Shown piece after piece: positions 7,985-16,399 of a stretch of DNA of 64,000 bases. A model generated the notes under the pieces. That model did no database searches. It saw only the letters and a program-made list of their open reading frames with translations, and had not been told where the DNA came from. Position 1 is the stretch's first letter. Each line of letters opens with the position of its first letter. A program made the translations under genes and the position numbers. Where the stretch lies: assembly GCA_963974345.1 (NCBI GenBank), contig CAXBBW010000013.1, positions 1-64,000 of the forward strand. The letters are read 5' to 3'. The stretch is from RHLJ01 sp963974345 (GTDB lineage Bacteria; Bacteroidota; Rhodothermia; Balneolales; Balneolaceae).

Positions 7985-9609
7985 TAAAACTGTATGATTA
8001 TTTCTGAGGTAAATCCTCGCTGAATTGTTATTCCTCTTTGTATGTAATAAGGTTCTGGTTCTTTATAAGGAGAAACCGATCCTATATCCCATTTTCCGTT
8101 ATTGTTTTCATCTTTAAATACAGTAAGAATATAAGTAATTGGTGCGAGCTCTTGTAGTAATGTAGAATTCGTAAAAACAGAATCTAAGCTAAAAGATATC
8201 GATTCATTTTCTAATGTATAATTGAATACATCGGATGAATCTGCACCACGAACTTCAATATTTAACTCTCCAAGATCTGTATTACTCCAAATTTCAGGAT
8301 TAAAAATCTGTCTTCTTTGAGTAGCAGGATTCCAAACTAAGAATTGATAGTCAATCCCTTCAATCCATTGCCCTTGTGGATCTATAAAGAGCTTATTTCT
8401 CACTGTTCTAATTGCTGGCCAATCATCAAAAGAAACATCCCCTTCAACAACTACTACCGAGTCTAAAATCATAGCATCAAAAATTGGTGCTGCATAGGTA
8501 ACTTCAAGACTTTGGTAAGGAAATAGACCATTTTTAGTTTCATGCGCGATAACCCTTTGTAAGGTAGTATCTGACTGAGAGCTTCCTTCAAACACAACAC
8601 CTGAAGTAATAACATCATTGCCTGAGTTGTCAGTAATTCCATTTATCGATAGTGTATATAATATAGTTTCACTTAATGCTGAATCTATTTCCCCAAATAA
8701 TACGAAAGGATCTTTCTTGGAAATATAAAGTGGGTAAGCTCCCGAAAAAGCGTTCCCTAATGAATCCAGAATTGTTATTTCAGAATCATTTTCAATTTTT
8801 ATATTCTCATTAAATCGAAGTCTTAATCGGTTTGATGAGAACATTCCTACACCCTGAAGCTTAGGCGATAACGTGTCTATTTGCACAACATAAAGAACGT
8901 CTAAAGTATCCTGACCTGCCTTTGTAAGCTCAATAAAATTTTTTGAGAAGACCTGTGCTGATTCATTTGATTTATCCCAGATTTTATTCCGATTACGATC
9001 ATCAACAAATATGGCTTGGTACCTCCCTTCTCTTAAATAAGAAAACTGAAAAACACCTCCTGTATCCGTTTCTGCCTGATACGTTGCTTTCTTTGTTAAA
9101 TCAATTGGAGCTCTATACAAAAGAACTTTCCCTCCTTCAAAAGATTCTCCCGTGTCTGCTTTTCGAATTCTACCAGTTACATCTCCTTCGTCAATCTCAT
9201 CTCCAGTTGATATAGCAAGAGTAATCGGCTTTCCAATTTTGTTATTCCGTGTATCAGAAATTTCAGCCCCTAAGGTTAAAATAATAGTTGTAGAATCCGG
9301 TAGATCGTCTTTAAATTCTATTATTAATTTTTTCTTCTTCCATTTCAATGAATAATCTAATCCTAAATCAGGCTCAACGGTTATACTATTTGGAACAGAT
9401 GTTCTACTAACATATTCTGAGAATTGAAACTCAAATAAATTACCTCTAAAATTAGTAGTCCCCGATTTGGGAGTGGTTTCGAGGAGTTTAGGTCCTTCCG
9501 TGTCTCTTATCCCTCCAGTGGGTGCAATAGGTGTAGCACATGCGCTAAAAAAAACTAAAAGTACTAGCACTAAAATGTGATATAACAACGGAGTTTTTTT
9601 AACGTACAT
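7984..9609 (-). CDS. Lipoprotein with N-terminal SbsA-type Ig-like domain
   Basis: 541 residues from the ATG at 9607-9609. This start places MYVKKTPLLYHILVLVLLVF directly before the lipobox FSAC, the natural lipoprotein signal; a longer frame upstream adds a non-signal extension and is rejected. After the lipidated Cys, GGIRDTEGPKLLETTPKSGT begins a bacterial Ig-like (Big_5/SbsA) domain that is common at the N-terminus of Bacteroidota lipoproteins. A carboxypeptidase-like beta fold follows (around DTGGVFQFSYLREGRYQAIF and DRNRNKIWD), and a similar DENNNGKWD segment sits near the C-terminus. Likely surface or periplasmic; function unknown. Coupled to the mechanosensitive channel gene. Confidence 0.82.
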   Translation of the reverse strand: MYVKKTPLLYHILVLVLLVFFSACATPIAPTGGIRDTEGPKLLETTPKSGTTNFRGNLFEFQFSEYVSRTSVPNSITVEPDLGLDYSLKWKKKKLIIEFKDDLPDSTTIILTLGAEISDTRNNKIGKPITLAISTGDEIDEGDVTGRIRKADTGESFEGGKVLLYRAPIDLTKKATYQAETDTGGVFQFSYLREGRYQAIFVDDRNRNKIWDKSNESAQVFSKNFIELTKAGQDTLDVLYVVQIDTLSPKLQGVGMFSSNRLRLRFNENIKIENDSEITILDSLGNAFSGAYPLYISKKDPFVLFGEIDSALSETILYTLSINGITDNSGNDVITSGVVFEGSSQSDTTLQRVIAHETKNGLFPYQSLEVTYAAPIFDAMILDSVVVVEGDVSFDDWPAIRTVRNKLFIDPQGQWIEGIDYQFLVWNPATQRRQIFNPEIWSNTDLGELNIEVRGADSSDVFNYTLENESISFSLDSVFTNSTLLQELAPITYILTVFKDENNNGKWDIGSVSPYKEPEPYYIQRGITIQRGFTSEIIIQF

Positions 9610-9682
9610 TTGTGCGAGCTTTAAAATTAAGCGAATATACAAACGGGATTTTAAACTTATGTGGGTGAGCATAAATTAAAGA

Positions 9683-11011
9683 ATGACTCTTCGGATTGAA
9701 AATATAAATAAAACGTTTTTAAGCCTTGTAATAATAGTTGGATTAATTATTAGCACATCGGGTTGCCATTCTTATATGCTGGATAATGCACAGTCTGACT
9801 TACGGGATTCTTTTTCAGATGGTGATTTCAAAAAATCTCAAGAACTCTTAAATCAATTTCAAGATAAGGATTTGTATCGTTCAAAAGATGCCGTTCTCTG
9901 GAATCTTGAAAATGGGATGGTTTATCATTTTGCTGGAAAATATGACTCTAGCACCACCTTTCTTAATCAAGCAGAACTGAGTATTGAAAATAATTATACA
10001 AAAAGTCTTAGTCGTGGATTTGCCTCATTTCTGACTAACGATAATAAACTCGCTTACGATGGAGAACCTTATGAGAATGTGTATTTAAACGCTTTCAAAG
10101 CATTGAATTTTGTTCATCAAAAGGATTGGGAAGGCGCTTTAGTAGAAACTCGAAGAATGTCTTTCAAAATGGAGCAACTAGATATTAAAATAAAAGGTCT
10201 TGCTGATGCACTTTCTAAAGCAGATTCTACTGGAAAAACAGAATGGTCATCTGGAAAAGTAAATATTCAAAATAGTGCTTTCAGCCATTATCTTTCCTCA
10301 ATTCTTTATGCCAAAACAGGTCGACCAGATAACGCACGTATTGAATTTGAGAAACTAAAGGTAGCACTTACAGAGCAAGCAAAGCTTGGGAATTATGAAC
10401 CGTTTGACGTCTCAAATCTTAAACAAGTACAAGAACCAGAAACATATAATGTACTTCTTACTAGTTTTACGGGGCAATCACCTTTTAAATCTCAAGAAGA
10501 CATCAGGCTTTGGGATGAAAATTTTTATATAAAATTCTCTTTTCCCATAGTAGAGCTTTATAACACTCATGTTTCTGGTGTTAGAGCTGTTTTAAATGGT
10601 GAGAAAGAATTAGATCTTCACTTAATTGAAGAAATGGATTTGGTTTCGAAAGATGTATATAAAGCTAAGCAACCTATTATTTATGCACGTGCATTTACCC
10701 GAGCACTGGTTAAATCAGGTGGAACTGGAGTTCTTAAAAAAGCTATAAAAGATGAAAACGAAACATTAGGATTTGTAGCAGCAGTACTTGGTTTTATTTA
10801 TAAAGAAGGAAGCGAAAAAGCAGATTTAAGAGGTTGGCAGACTCTTCCAGGGCAAGCTTGGATGAATGTTGTTAAACTCCCTCCCGGTCGAAATACTGTA
10901 ACCCTTGAATATATTTCAAGGACTGGACGTGTTCTTTACTCAGAAGATTATACCGTTGATGTAAACGAAAATACTGACCTCGAACTTATTGAATCAATTT
11001 ATTCTAAATGA
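9683..11011 (+). CDS. COG3014-type lipoprotein with TPR-like helices
   Basis: 442 residues with a lipoprotein signal ending ISTSGC (lipidated Cys near residue 28). The N-terminal half is helical and TPR-like, around the segments VLWNLENGMVYHFAGKYD and HYLSSILYAKTGRPDNA; the C-terminal half is beta-rich and contains AWMNVVKLPPGRNTVTLEY. This layout is that of COG3014 lipoproteins, which typically sit next to an LpoB-like gene, as here (30 bases downstream). By analogy the pair may act on the outer-membrane side of peptidoglycan synthesis; that role is inference. Confidence 0.75.
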   Translation: MTLRIENINKTFLSLVIIVGLIISTSGCHSYMLDNAQSDLRDSFSDGDFKKSQELLNQFQDKDLYRSKDAVLWNLENGMVYHFAGKYDSSTTFLNQAELSIENNYTKSLSRGFASFLTNDNKLAYDGEPYENVYLNAFKALNFVHQKDWEGALVETRRMSFKMEQLDIKIKGLADALSKADSTGKTEWSSGKVNIQNSAFSHYLSSILYAKTGRPDNARIEFEKLKVALTEQAKLGNYEPFDVSNLKQVQEPETYNVLLTSFTGQSPFKSQEDIRLWDENFYIKFSFPIVELYNTHVSGVRAVLNGEKELDLHLIEEMDLVSKDVYKAKQPIIYARAFTRALVKSGGTGVLKKAIKDENETLGFVAAVLGFIYKEGSEKADLRGWQTLPGQAWMNVVKLPPGRNTVTLEYISRTGRVLYSEDYTVDVNENTDLELIESIYSK

Positions 11012-11041
11012 AAATCTATAACCCAAATAACCTATAACGAA

Positions 11042-11647
11042 ATGAAATATTCACTATTCAGTATAATTATGATTGCCATGCTAATAACTGCATGCCGACC
11101 ATCAAATAAAGTAACTCGCATGGATCCTGGAACTACAACCGATCTTTCTGGAAAATGGAACGACACCGATGCCCGTCTTGTGGCAGAAGAAATGATATCT
11201 GATGCATTGACAAAGCCTTGGTTAAATCAATTTAGCAGAAACAATCAACAGCCTCCGGTTGTAATTGTAGGTCGTGTTCGAAATGAAAGTATGGAACACA
11301 TCGAAACTGAAGTATTTACAAAAGAGATGGAACGAGCATTTGTTAACTCGGGATCGGTTTCTGTTGTAGCAAACTCACAGGAACGTGCAGATATTCGCGA
11401 TGAAAGAGCTGATCAACAAGCCAATGCATCTTATGAAACAACTAAAAAAATGGCTCAAGAACTTGGAGCCGACTTCATGATGATTGGTAACATCAATTCC
11501 ATTGTTGACGAAACAGTAGATAACAGAACGCTAGCTGTATTCTATACCGTAAATCTTGAGCTAGTTAATGTTGAAACTAACCAGAAAATTTGGATTGGAA
11601 ATAAAAAAATCAAGAAACTAATCGAACGAAAAAACTATCGTGGTTGA
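11042..11647 (+). CDS. LpoB-like lipoprotein (penicillin-binding-protein activator family)
   Basis: 201 residues with a lipoprotein signal and lipobox LITAC at about residue 18. The mature part matches the LpoB/CsgG-type fold: LSGKWNDTDARLVAEEMISD, then PPVVIVGRVRNESMEHIETE, a helix with AQELGADFMMIGNINSI, and a final NLELVNVETNQKIWIGNKKI strand pair. In Enterobacteria LpoB reaches from the outer membrane to stimulate PBP1b; in this phylum the target is unproven. It follows the COG3014 gene and is closed by a strong terminator at 11668-11699. Confidence 0.82.
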   Translation: MKYSLFSIIMIAMLITACRPSNKVTRMDPGTTTDLSGKWNDTDARLVAEEMISDALTKPWLNQFSRNNQQPPVVIVGRVRNESMEHIETEVFTKEMERAFVNSGSVSVVANSQERADIRDERADQQANASYETTKKMAQELGADFMMIGNINSIVDETVDNRTLAVFYTVNLELVNVETNQKIWIGNKKIKKLIERKNYRG

Positions 11648-11667
11648 TTAGATTCTAAATCTTTGAA

Positions 11668-11699
11668 AAGGCTTTCTGTTTTTCAGGAAGCCTTTTTTT
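11668..11699 (+). terminator. Intrinsic terminator after the lpoB-like gene
   Basis: An 11-bp stem AAGGCTTTCTG / CAGGAAGCCTT (one G-T pair) with loop TTTTT, followed by a run of T. It ends about 10 bases before the pncB start, so pncB must be transcribed either by readthrough or from a promoter inside this region. Confidence 0.85.
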
Positions 11700-11709
11700 A
11701 TTTTGAGCT

Positions 11710-13110
11710 ATGCTTTCAAATCACCCAGCTATCTACACCGACTTTTATGAGCTCACAATGGCTCAAGGTTACTTCCTTTCAGGAAAACATGATCAAGTCG
11801 CAACTTTCGATTACTTCTTTAGAAAATGCCCTTTCAAAGGTGGTTATGTAGTTTTTGCAGGAACTAGTGATTTTCTTGAAATCCTTAAAAATTTTAGATT
11901 TAATAATGAAGAACTTCAGTTCCTAAAACAAAAAAGATTTAAAGAACAATTTCTGGCATTCCTCAAAAAATTTAAATTTAAAGGGACAATATATTCAGCA
12001 AAAGAAGGTGAGATCATCTTTCCAAATGAACCTGTTTTAAGAATAGAGGGCACAATTCTTGAAGCTCAAATTATTGAAACTCTATTACTTAATATTTTAA
12101 ATTTTGAATCCCTTATCGCTACGAAAGCATCTAGAATACGTCAGGTAGCAGAAGATAAAACAGTTCTCGATTTTGGACTTCGTCGAGCTCAGGGATTTGG
12201 AGGTATACAAGCCAGTAAAGCCGCAATTATTGGTGGACTTGATGGAACCTCAAATGTTTTTTCAGGAATGGAATATGACATTGAAGTGAGTGGCACGATG
12301 GCTCATTCTTGGATTCAATCATTTGATAATGAACTCATCGCTTTTCAAACCTATGCTAAGTTTTATCCAGATTCTTGTGTTCTTTTAGTAGATACTTTTG
12401 ATACAATTAACAGTGGAATCCCGAATGCAATTAAAGTAGCAAAAGAATTAGAGGAGAAAGGGCATCAATTGAAAGCTATTCGTTTAGATAGTGGTGATCT
12501 TGCCTACCTTTCTAAAAAAGCACGAAAACTACTAAATGATGCTGATCTCCAATACGTTAAGATTGCAGCATCAAACCAGCTTGATGAACATTTGATCCGC
12601 AGTTTGAATGAGCAAAATGCTCCCATTGATTTATATGGAGTAGGTACAAAGTTGGTAACAGCTTATGATCATCCAGCACTTGATGGTGTTTATAAATTGA
12701 GTTCTATTAATAACAAACCAACACTTAAAATTTCTGAAAATGTAGAAAAGATTACCCTTCCAGCTTCCAAAAAAATTATTCGCTTTTTAAATCAAGATGG
12801 AAGTTTTAATTGTGATGGAATACTTCTTGAAAATGAAACGAATGTAGATTCTATTCTTCACCCCCACTTCCCTACAAAAAAGACCACCGTTACTCATCTT
12901 AAATCTATTGAACTTCTTTCAAAGATAGTAGATAAAGGGGAACTTATAAACGAAATTCCGTCAGTAAAAGAAAGTGCAGCTTATGCTAAAATACAGCTCT
13001 CTAAACTTAGTGCAGAACATCGTCGGTTTGACAATCCTCATGTTTACAAAGTTGGGATTAGCAGTAAACTAGCGGAATTGAGAGACGAACTTATAAATCA
13101 AAAACATTGA
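11710..13110 (+). CDS. pncB: Nicotinate phosphoribosyltransferase
   Basis: 466 residues. It converts nicotinate and PRPP (with ATP) to nicotinate mononucleotide in NAD salvage. The N-terminus ALxTDFYELTMAQGY-type segment is present as YTDFYELTMAQGYF; the catalytic region SGTMAHSWIQSF contains the His that is phosphorylated during catalysis, and the phosphoribosyl-binding barrel loops follow with LVDTFDT, IRLDSGDL and YGVGTKLVTA. Length matches the long bacterial NAPRTase class. The stop TGA overlaps the pncA ATG by one base, so product and substrate-supplying enzyme are made together. Confidence 0.95.
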   Translation: MLSNHPAIYTDFYELTMAQGYFLSGKHDQVATFDYFFRKCPFKGGYVVFAGTSDFLEILKNFRFNNEELQFLKQKRFKEQFLAFLKKFKFKGTIYSAKEGEIIFPNEPVLRIEGTILEAQIIETLLLNILNFESLIATKASRIRQVAEDKTVLDFGLRRAQGFGGIQASKAAIIGGLDGTSNVFSGMEYDIEVSGTMAHSWIQSFDNELIAFQTYAKFYPDSCVLLVDTFDTINSGIPNAIKVAKELEEKGHQLKAIRLDSGDLAYLSKKARKLLNDADLQYVKIAASNQLDEHLIRSLNEQNAPIDLYGVGTKLVTAYDHPALDGVYKLSSINNKPTLKISENVEKITLPASKKIIRFLNQDGSFNCDGILLENETNVDSILHPHFPTKKTTVTHLKSIELLSKIVDKGELINEIPSVKESAAYAKIQLSKLSAEHRRFDNPHVYKVGISSKLAELRDELINQKH

Positions 13111-13733
13111 TGAAAGCATTAATACTCATAGATGTTCAAAACGATTTTTGCCCGGGTGGAAAACTAGCTGTTCCAAATGGTGATGAAATTATTCAACCTA
13201 TCAATAGGATAATCCCTTTGTTTGGTCATGTAATTCAAACACAAGACTGGCATCCTAAAGATCACCTCTCTTTTGCTTCAAATCATAATGGGAAATCAGA
13301 ATACGAAAGCATTGAACTAAACTATGGCGAACAAGTTCTTTGGCCGAATCATTGTGTTCAAGGGTCATTTGGTGCTGAGTTTCATTCTGAATTAAATACC
13401 AAAGCTACACAGCTTACCGTTAGAAAGGGATTTAGAAAAGAGATCGATTCATATTCTGGATTCACAGAAAACGACCACAAAACTAAAACTGGTTTAGATG
13501 GCTTTCTTTCTTCATTAAACATAAATCAACTTTTTCTATGTGGCTTAGCAACTGACTTTTGTGTGAAATGGACAGCCTTAGATGCTCGTAAATTAGGATA
13601 TGATGTTTATGTAATTGAAGATGCTGTAAGGGCTATTGATTTGAATAATTCTCTTTCAATTGCAATATCTGAAATGTTGGATAAAGGAGTCCACTTTGTC
13701 CAATCAGAGAATATTCATAGGATAATTGAATGA
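13110..13733 (+). CDS. pncA: Nicotinamidase
   Basis: 207 residues from the ATG at 13110-13112, which overlaps the pncB stop (TGATG); a TTG one codon earlier is less likely. It hydrolyses nicotinamide to nicotinate, the substrate of PncB. The isochorismatase-like catalytic triad is visible: Asp in LILIDVQNDF, Lys in TVRKGFRKE, and Cys in GLATDFCVKWTALDA. The metal site is in QDWHPKDHLSFA (Asp-x-His...His). The 3' end overlaps the next gene by four bases (ATGA). Confidence 0.95.
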   Translation: MKALILIDVQNDFCPGGKLAVPNGDEIIQPINRIIPLFGHVIQTQDWHPKDHLSFASNHNGKSEYESIELNYGEQVLWPNHCVQGSFGAEFHSELNTKATQLTVRKGFRKEIDSYSGFTENDHKTKTGLDGFLSSLNINQLFLCGLATDFCVKWTALDARKLGYDVYVIEDAVRAIDLNNSLSIAISEMLDKGVHFVQSENIHRIIE

Positions 13734-14818
13734 TCAAAAATTTCGACTTTTGTATTCTAGGAGCAGGACTTGCTGGGGTTTCATTAGCTCATGAGCTTTT
13801 AAAAGAGAATGCGACCGTTTGCTTGGTTGACCCAAACGGCATTGCATCTGGAGCTTCAGGAACACCACTTGGGCTAGTAAATCCTGCTACCGGGAGACAT
13901 GCAACCTTAACTTGGGAGGCAGAAAATTGTTACTCATCTATTCTTGAAAACCTAACTTTAATTCAGAATCAAAGTTCTACTCAATTCTATAAAAAAAATG
14001 GTGTTCTTCGACCAGCTTTAGATGAAAAAATTGCATCTAGAATGAAAGAAAATTTTGAATCTACACAATGGCCAACCGGTTGGATTGAATGGCTAGATGA
14101 GAAAGATGTGAAAGAATTTCATTCAGGGATTAGCTGTATTGGAGGAGGAATTTGGCTCCCAGTAGGAATTACAGTTGATATTTCTTGTTATTTAACTGAA
14201 TTCATAAATTTTCTTACTACAAAAAGACTCATTACTTCTTTTGGTCTTGACTATTCCATTATGAATACAAAAACTTTTTGGGATCTTCAATTGTCAAATG
14301 GAGAAAAGATTCGTTCTAATAAACTAATCTGTACTACTGGATCTTCAACTAAAGAAATTGACCTATGGAGAAATATCCAAATACATAAAGTTAAAGGTCA
14401 GTTAGCAGTTTTAGAATCATCTAAACCTCTTACTTTTGATCATGCGGTTTCAGCATTAGGGTATATTGCTTCAATCGATTCCAATAAATTTGTTATTGGA
14501 AGTACCTACGAACACAAGTTCGAACATGAAGGAATAGATCAACAAGGATTAAATTATCTGATGAGTCGATTTGAAAAAGTTCTTCCAAATTTAAAAAAGA
14601 ACTCTAAAGTAGTTTCACAATGGTCAGGAGTACGAGCTTCAACTCCAAATAGAATGCCAATTTTGGGTGAACATTCTGAGTTAAAGAATCTATTCACATT
14701 TTCGGGTTTAGGTTCAAAAGGGCTTCTTTACTCTGCATACTTGTCTAAACAATTAACAAACCATTTAATTCAGAATACCCCTCTACATTCTGTAGTAGAT
14801 ATACAAAGGTTTCAATAA
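13730..14818 (+). CDS. FAD-dependent oxidoreductase resembling the MnmC oxidase domain
   Basis: 362 residues of the DAO (glycine/D-amino-acid oxidase) fold. The FAD Rossmann motif is ILGAGLAGVSLAHEL near the N-terminus, with VDPNGIASGASGTPLGLVNP next, then the C-terminal WSGVRASTPNRMPILG and FSGLGSKGLLYSA. These last two motifs closely resemble the C-terminal oxidase half of MnmC, which removes the carboxymethyl group from cmnm5U in tRNA; a stand-alone enzyme of that kind is one possibility, a general amine oxidase another. It overlaps pncA by four bases and ends at a bidirectional terminator. Confidence 0.75.
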   Translation: MIKNFDFCILGAGLAGVSLAHELLKENATVCLVDPNGIASGASGTPLGLVNPATGRHATLTWEAENCYSSILENLTLIQNQSSTQFYKKNGVLRPALDEKIASRMKENFESTQWPTGWIEWLDEKDVKEFHSGISCIGGGIWLPVGITVDISCYLTEFINFLTTKRLITSFGLDYSIMNTKTFWDLQLSNGEKIRSNKLICTTGSSTKEIDLWRNIQIHKVKGQLAVLESSKPLTFDHAVSALGYIASIDSNKFVIGSTYEHKFEHEGIDQQGLNYLMSRFEKVLPNLKKNSKVVSQWSGVRASTPNRMPILGEHSELKNLFTFSGLGSKGLLYSAYLSKQLTNHLIQNTPLHSVVDIQRFQ

Positions 14819-14855
14819 AAAAAGCCTCACCAATTTCTTGATGAGGCTTTTTTTG
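14818..14855. terminator. Bidirectional terminator between convergent units
   Basis: GCCTCA (14824-14829) pairs with TGAGGC (14842-14847), with a weaker inner CAA/TTG pair. The stem is flanked by A-runs on the left and T-runs on the right, so it can stop transcription of the NAD-salvage operon on the plus strand and of the DUF5723 operon on the minus strand. Confidence 0.85.
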
Positions 14856-14869
14856 ATAAATTTCTTTAT

Positions 14870-16381
14870 TTAAAACCGAATAAGTAGTCCACTCCATGCC
14901 ACAGCAGCCGAACTGCCATTCTCTCCAGAGTTAGCAACAGTAGATGCCGCAAAAGTTAATTCGAGGAATCTTAGATCAAGCCCTAAACCCGCAGAATAAG
15001 TAGCTGAAGAATAGCCTCCCACTCTTGTCCCAAATCGCACTGGAAGAATTCCAAAGAATCTATATTCAGTGCCTAAGGTGAGTGCACTACGTTTACTATT
15101 TGTACCTACATCATTGAATCCAAATCCATAATCAAGAGTAGTAGTTAGCTTACCTAAAGTTAAGGCTGCTCCAAAATTATACATACCCGGTAATTGATAT
15201 TTTTGTGCGCTTAGAGCTTCTGAACTAAAGCCTCCGTATACATCATTTTGTAAGCTATCACCTAGATCAGAAAAATATTCATTAGGAGTTTTATCACCTA
15301 CATCCCCATCAATAGTAACAATACCTCCAGCAGTAACTCTAGACGGACTAGAATTATAATTAACACTTCCAAGATCAGTCATTGACATTGAAAGTCTTAA
15401 AATTTGCCTTTTCCCAAAAAAACCTAAAGCGGGAAGTGAGACATCCAACTCAGCAGTAATACCAAGGTCAAGTCCGAATCCCGAACCTAATGTACCAACA
15501 TCAGATCCACTGTAATCAAAGAAATCACCTAATTTTGCATCAGGGTCTATTTCACGGGCATTAGAATAAGCTGTGAGTTGATCCGATATTTCACCATAGG
15601 TGTAAAGTGAATAATTGAAATCATGGACAATACTTCCCTCAGTTGCTCCAGAAATTGAATTTACAGTCAGATTTGAAGTGAAATCAAGTTCGGTAGATTG
15701 TATACCAACTATATATTTTGGAGCGGCACCAGCATATACTTTTATTCCATTAATAAATGGTAGTTTTTCAACTAAACCTGTAAGTGGTATTGGCAATTCC
15801 ATGGCAAATCCTACAGATACTTCAGCAAAAGAAAGTGCGCGATAATTAAAATTTACAGGTACAGGAGAGGAAAAATTTCCGGAATCAAATCCATAAAAAG
15901 CTAACTCCATAAAACCCTTATTAATTGTTAAGTCTTGGGTAGTTCTCACTCGAGTAGCTAAACTGAAAGCCATTTTATTGCCTCTATTGGAAAAACCAAA
16001 TGGAACAATACTTAATGTGCCCGCTAATTCTCGAGTATTTGAATCATTAGATCCAAACCAATCATTAAGCATATCCTCTCTAACTTGTCCATTAATAGTT
16101 AAACCAGTTGTCAAATACTGATTATAAACTCCAAAATTCAAGAGAGACCCACCAGCTCTAAATCCTAAACCGCCTACAATACCCAGCGACCGTTTAGGAC
16201 GGTTCGCCTGTTGAAGCATTAAGTTCGCAGGATTTAAAAAATTAGCATGGTATCCATCAACGTATGCGGTACCACCGCCACCCATCCCTAGAGTGGCTGA
16301 ATTATAATGTCGACTTTGAGCAACTAAAGTAGCAGCTGAAAGTCCAAAACAAATCGTTAAAATGATTCTTAAATTTTTCAT
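14870..16381 (-). CDS. DUF5723-type outer-membrane beta-barrel protein
   Basis: 503 residues with a signal peptide (MKNLRIILTICFGLSAATL, cleavage after VAQ). The segment GMGGGGTAYVDGYHANFLNP right after it, and the alternating hydrophobic strands up to the C-terminus ending LLIRF, are typical of the DUF5723 family of predicted barrels restricted to Bacteroidota and relatives. The terminal aromatic residue suits recognition by the barrel-assembly machinery. It follows the large lipoprotein gene by 18 bases, so the two are likely co-transcribed and may form a surface complex (inference). Function unknown. Confidence 0.8.
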   Translation of the reverse strand: MKNLRIILTICFGLSAATLVAQSRHYNSATLGMGGGGTAYVDGYHANFLNPANLMLQQANRPKRSLGIVGGLGFRAGGSLLNFGVYNQYLTTGLTINGQVREDMLNDWFGSNDSNTRELAGTLSIVPFGFSNRGNKMAFSLATRVRTTQDLTINKGFMELAFYGFDSGNFSSPVPVNFNYRALSFAEVSVGFAMELPIPLTGLVEKLPFINGIKVYAGAAPKYIVGIQSTELDFTSNLTVNSISGATEGSIVHDFNYSLYTYGEISDQLTAYSNAREIDPDAKLGDFFDYSGSDVGTLGSGFGLDLGITAELDVSLPALGFFGKRQILRLSMSMTDLGSVNYNSSPSRVTAGGIVTIDGDVGDKTPNEYFSDLGDSLQNDVYGGFSSEALSAQKYQLPGMYNFGAALTLGKLTTTLDYGFGFNDVGTNSKRSALTLGTEYRFFGILPVRFGTRVGGYSSATYSAGLGLDLRFLELTFAASTVANSGENGSSAAVAWSGLLIRF

Positions 16382-16399
16382 TGTCTTACTTCCTTGCTA

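Noticed and set aside
11663..11851. 62-codon plus-strand frame before pncB
   Set aside because: It runs through the lpoB terminator and overlaps pncB in another frame.
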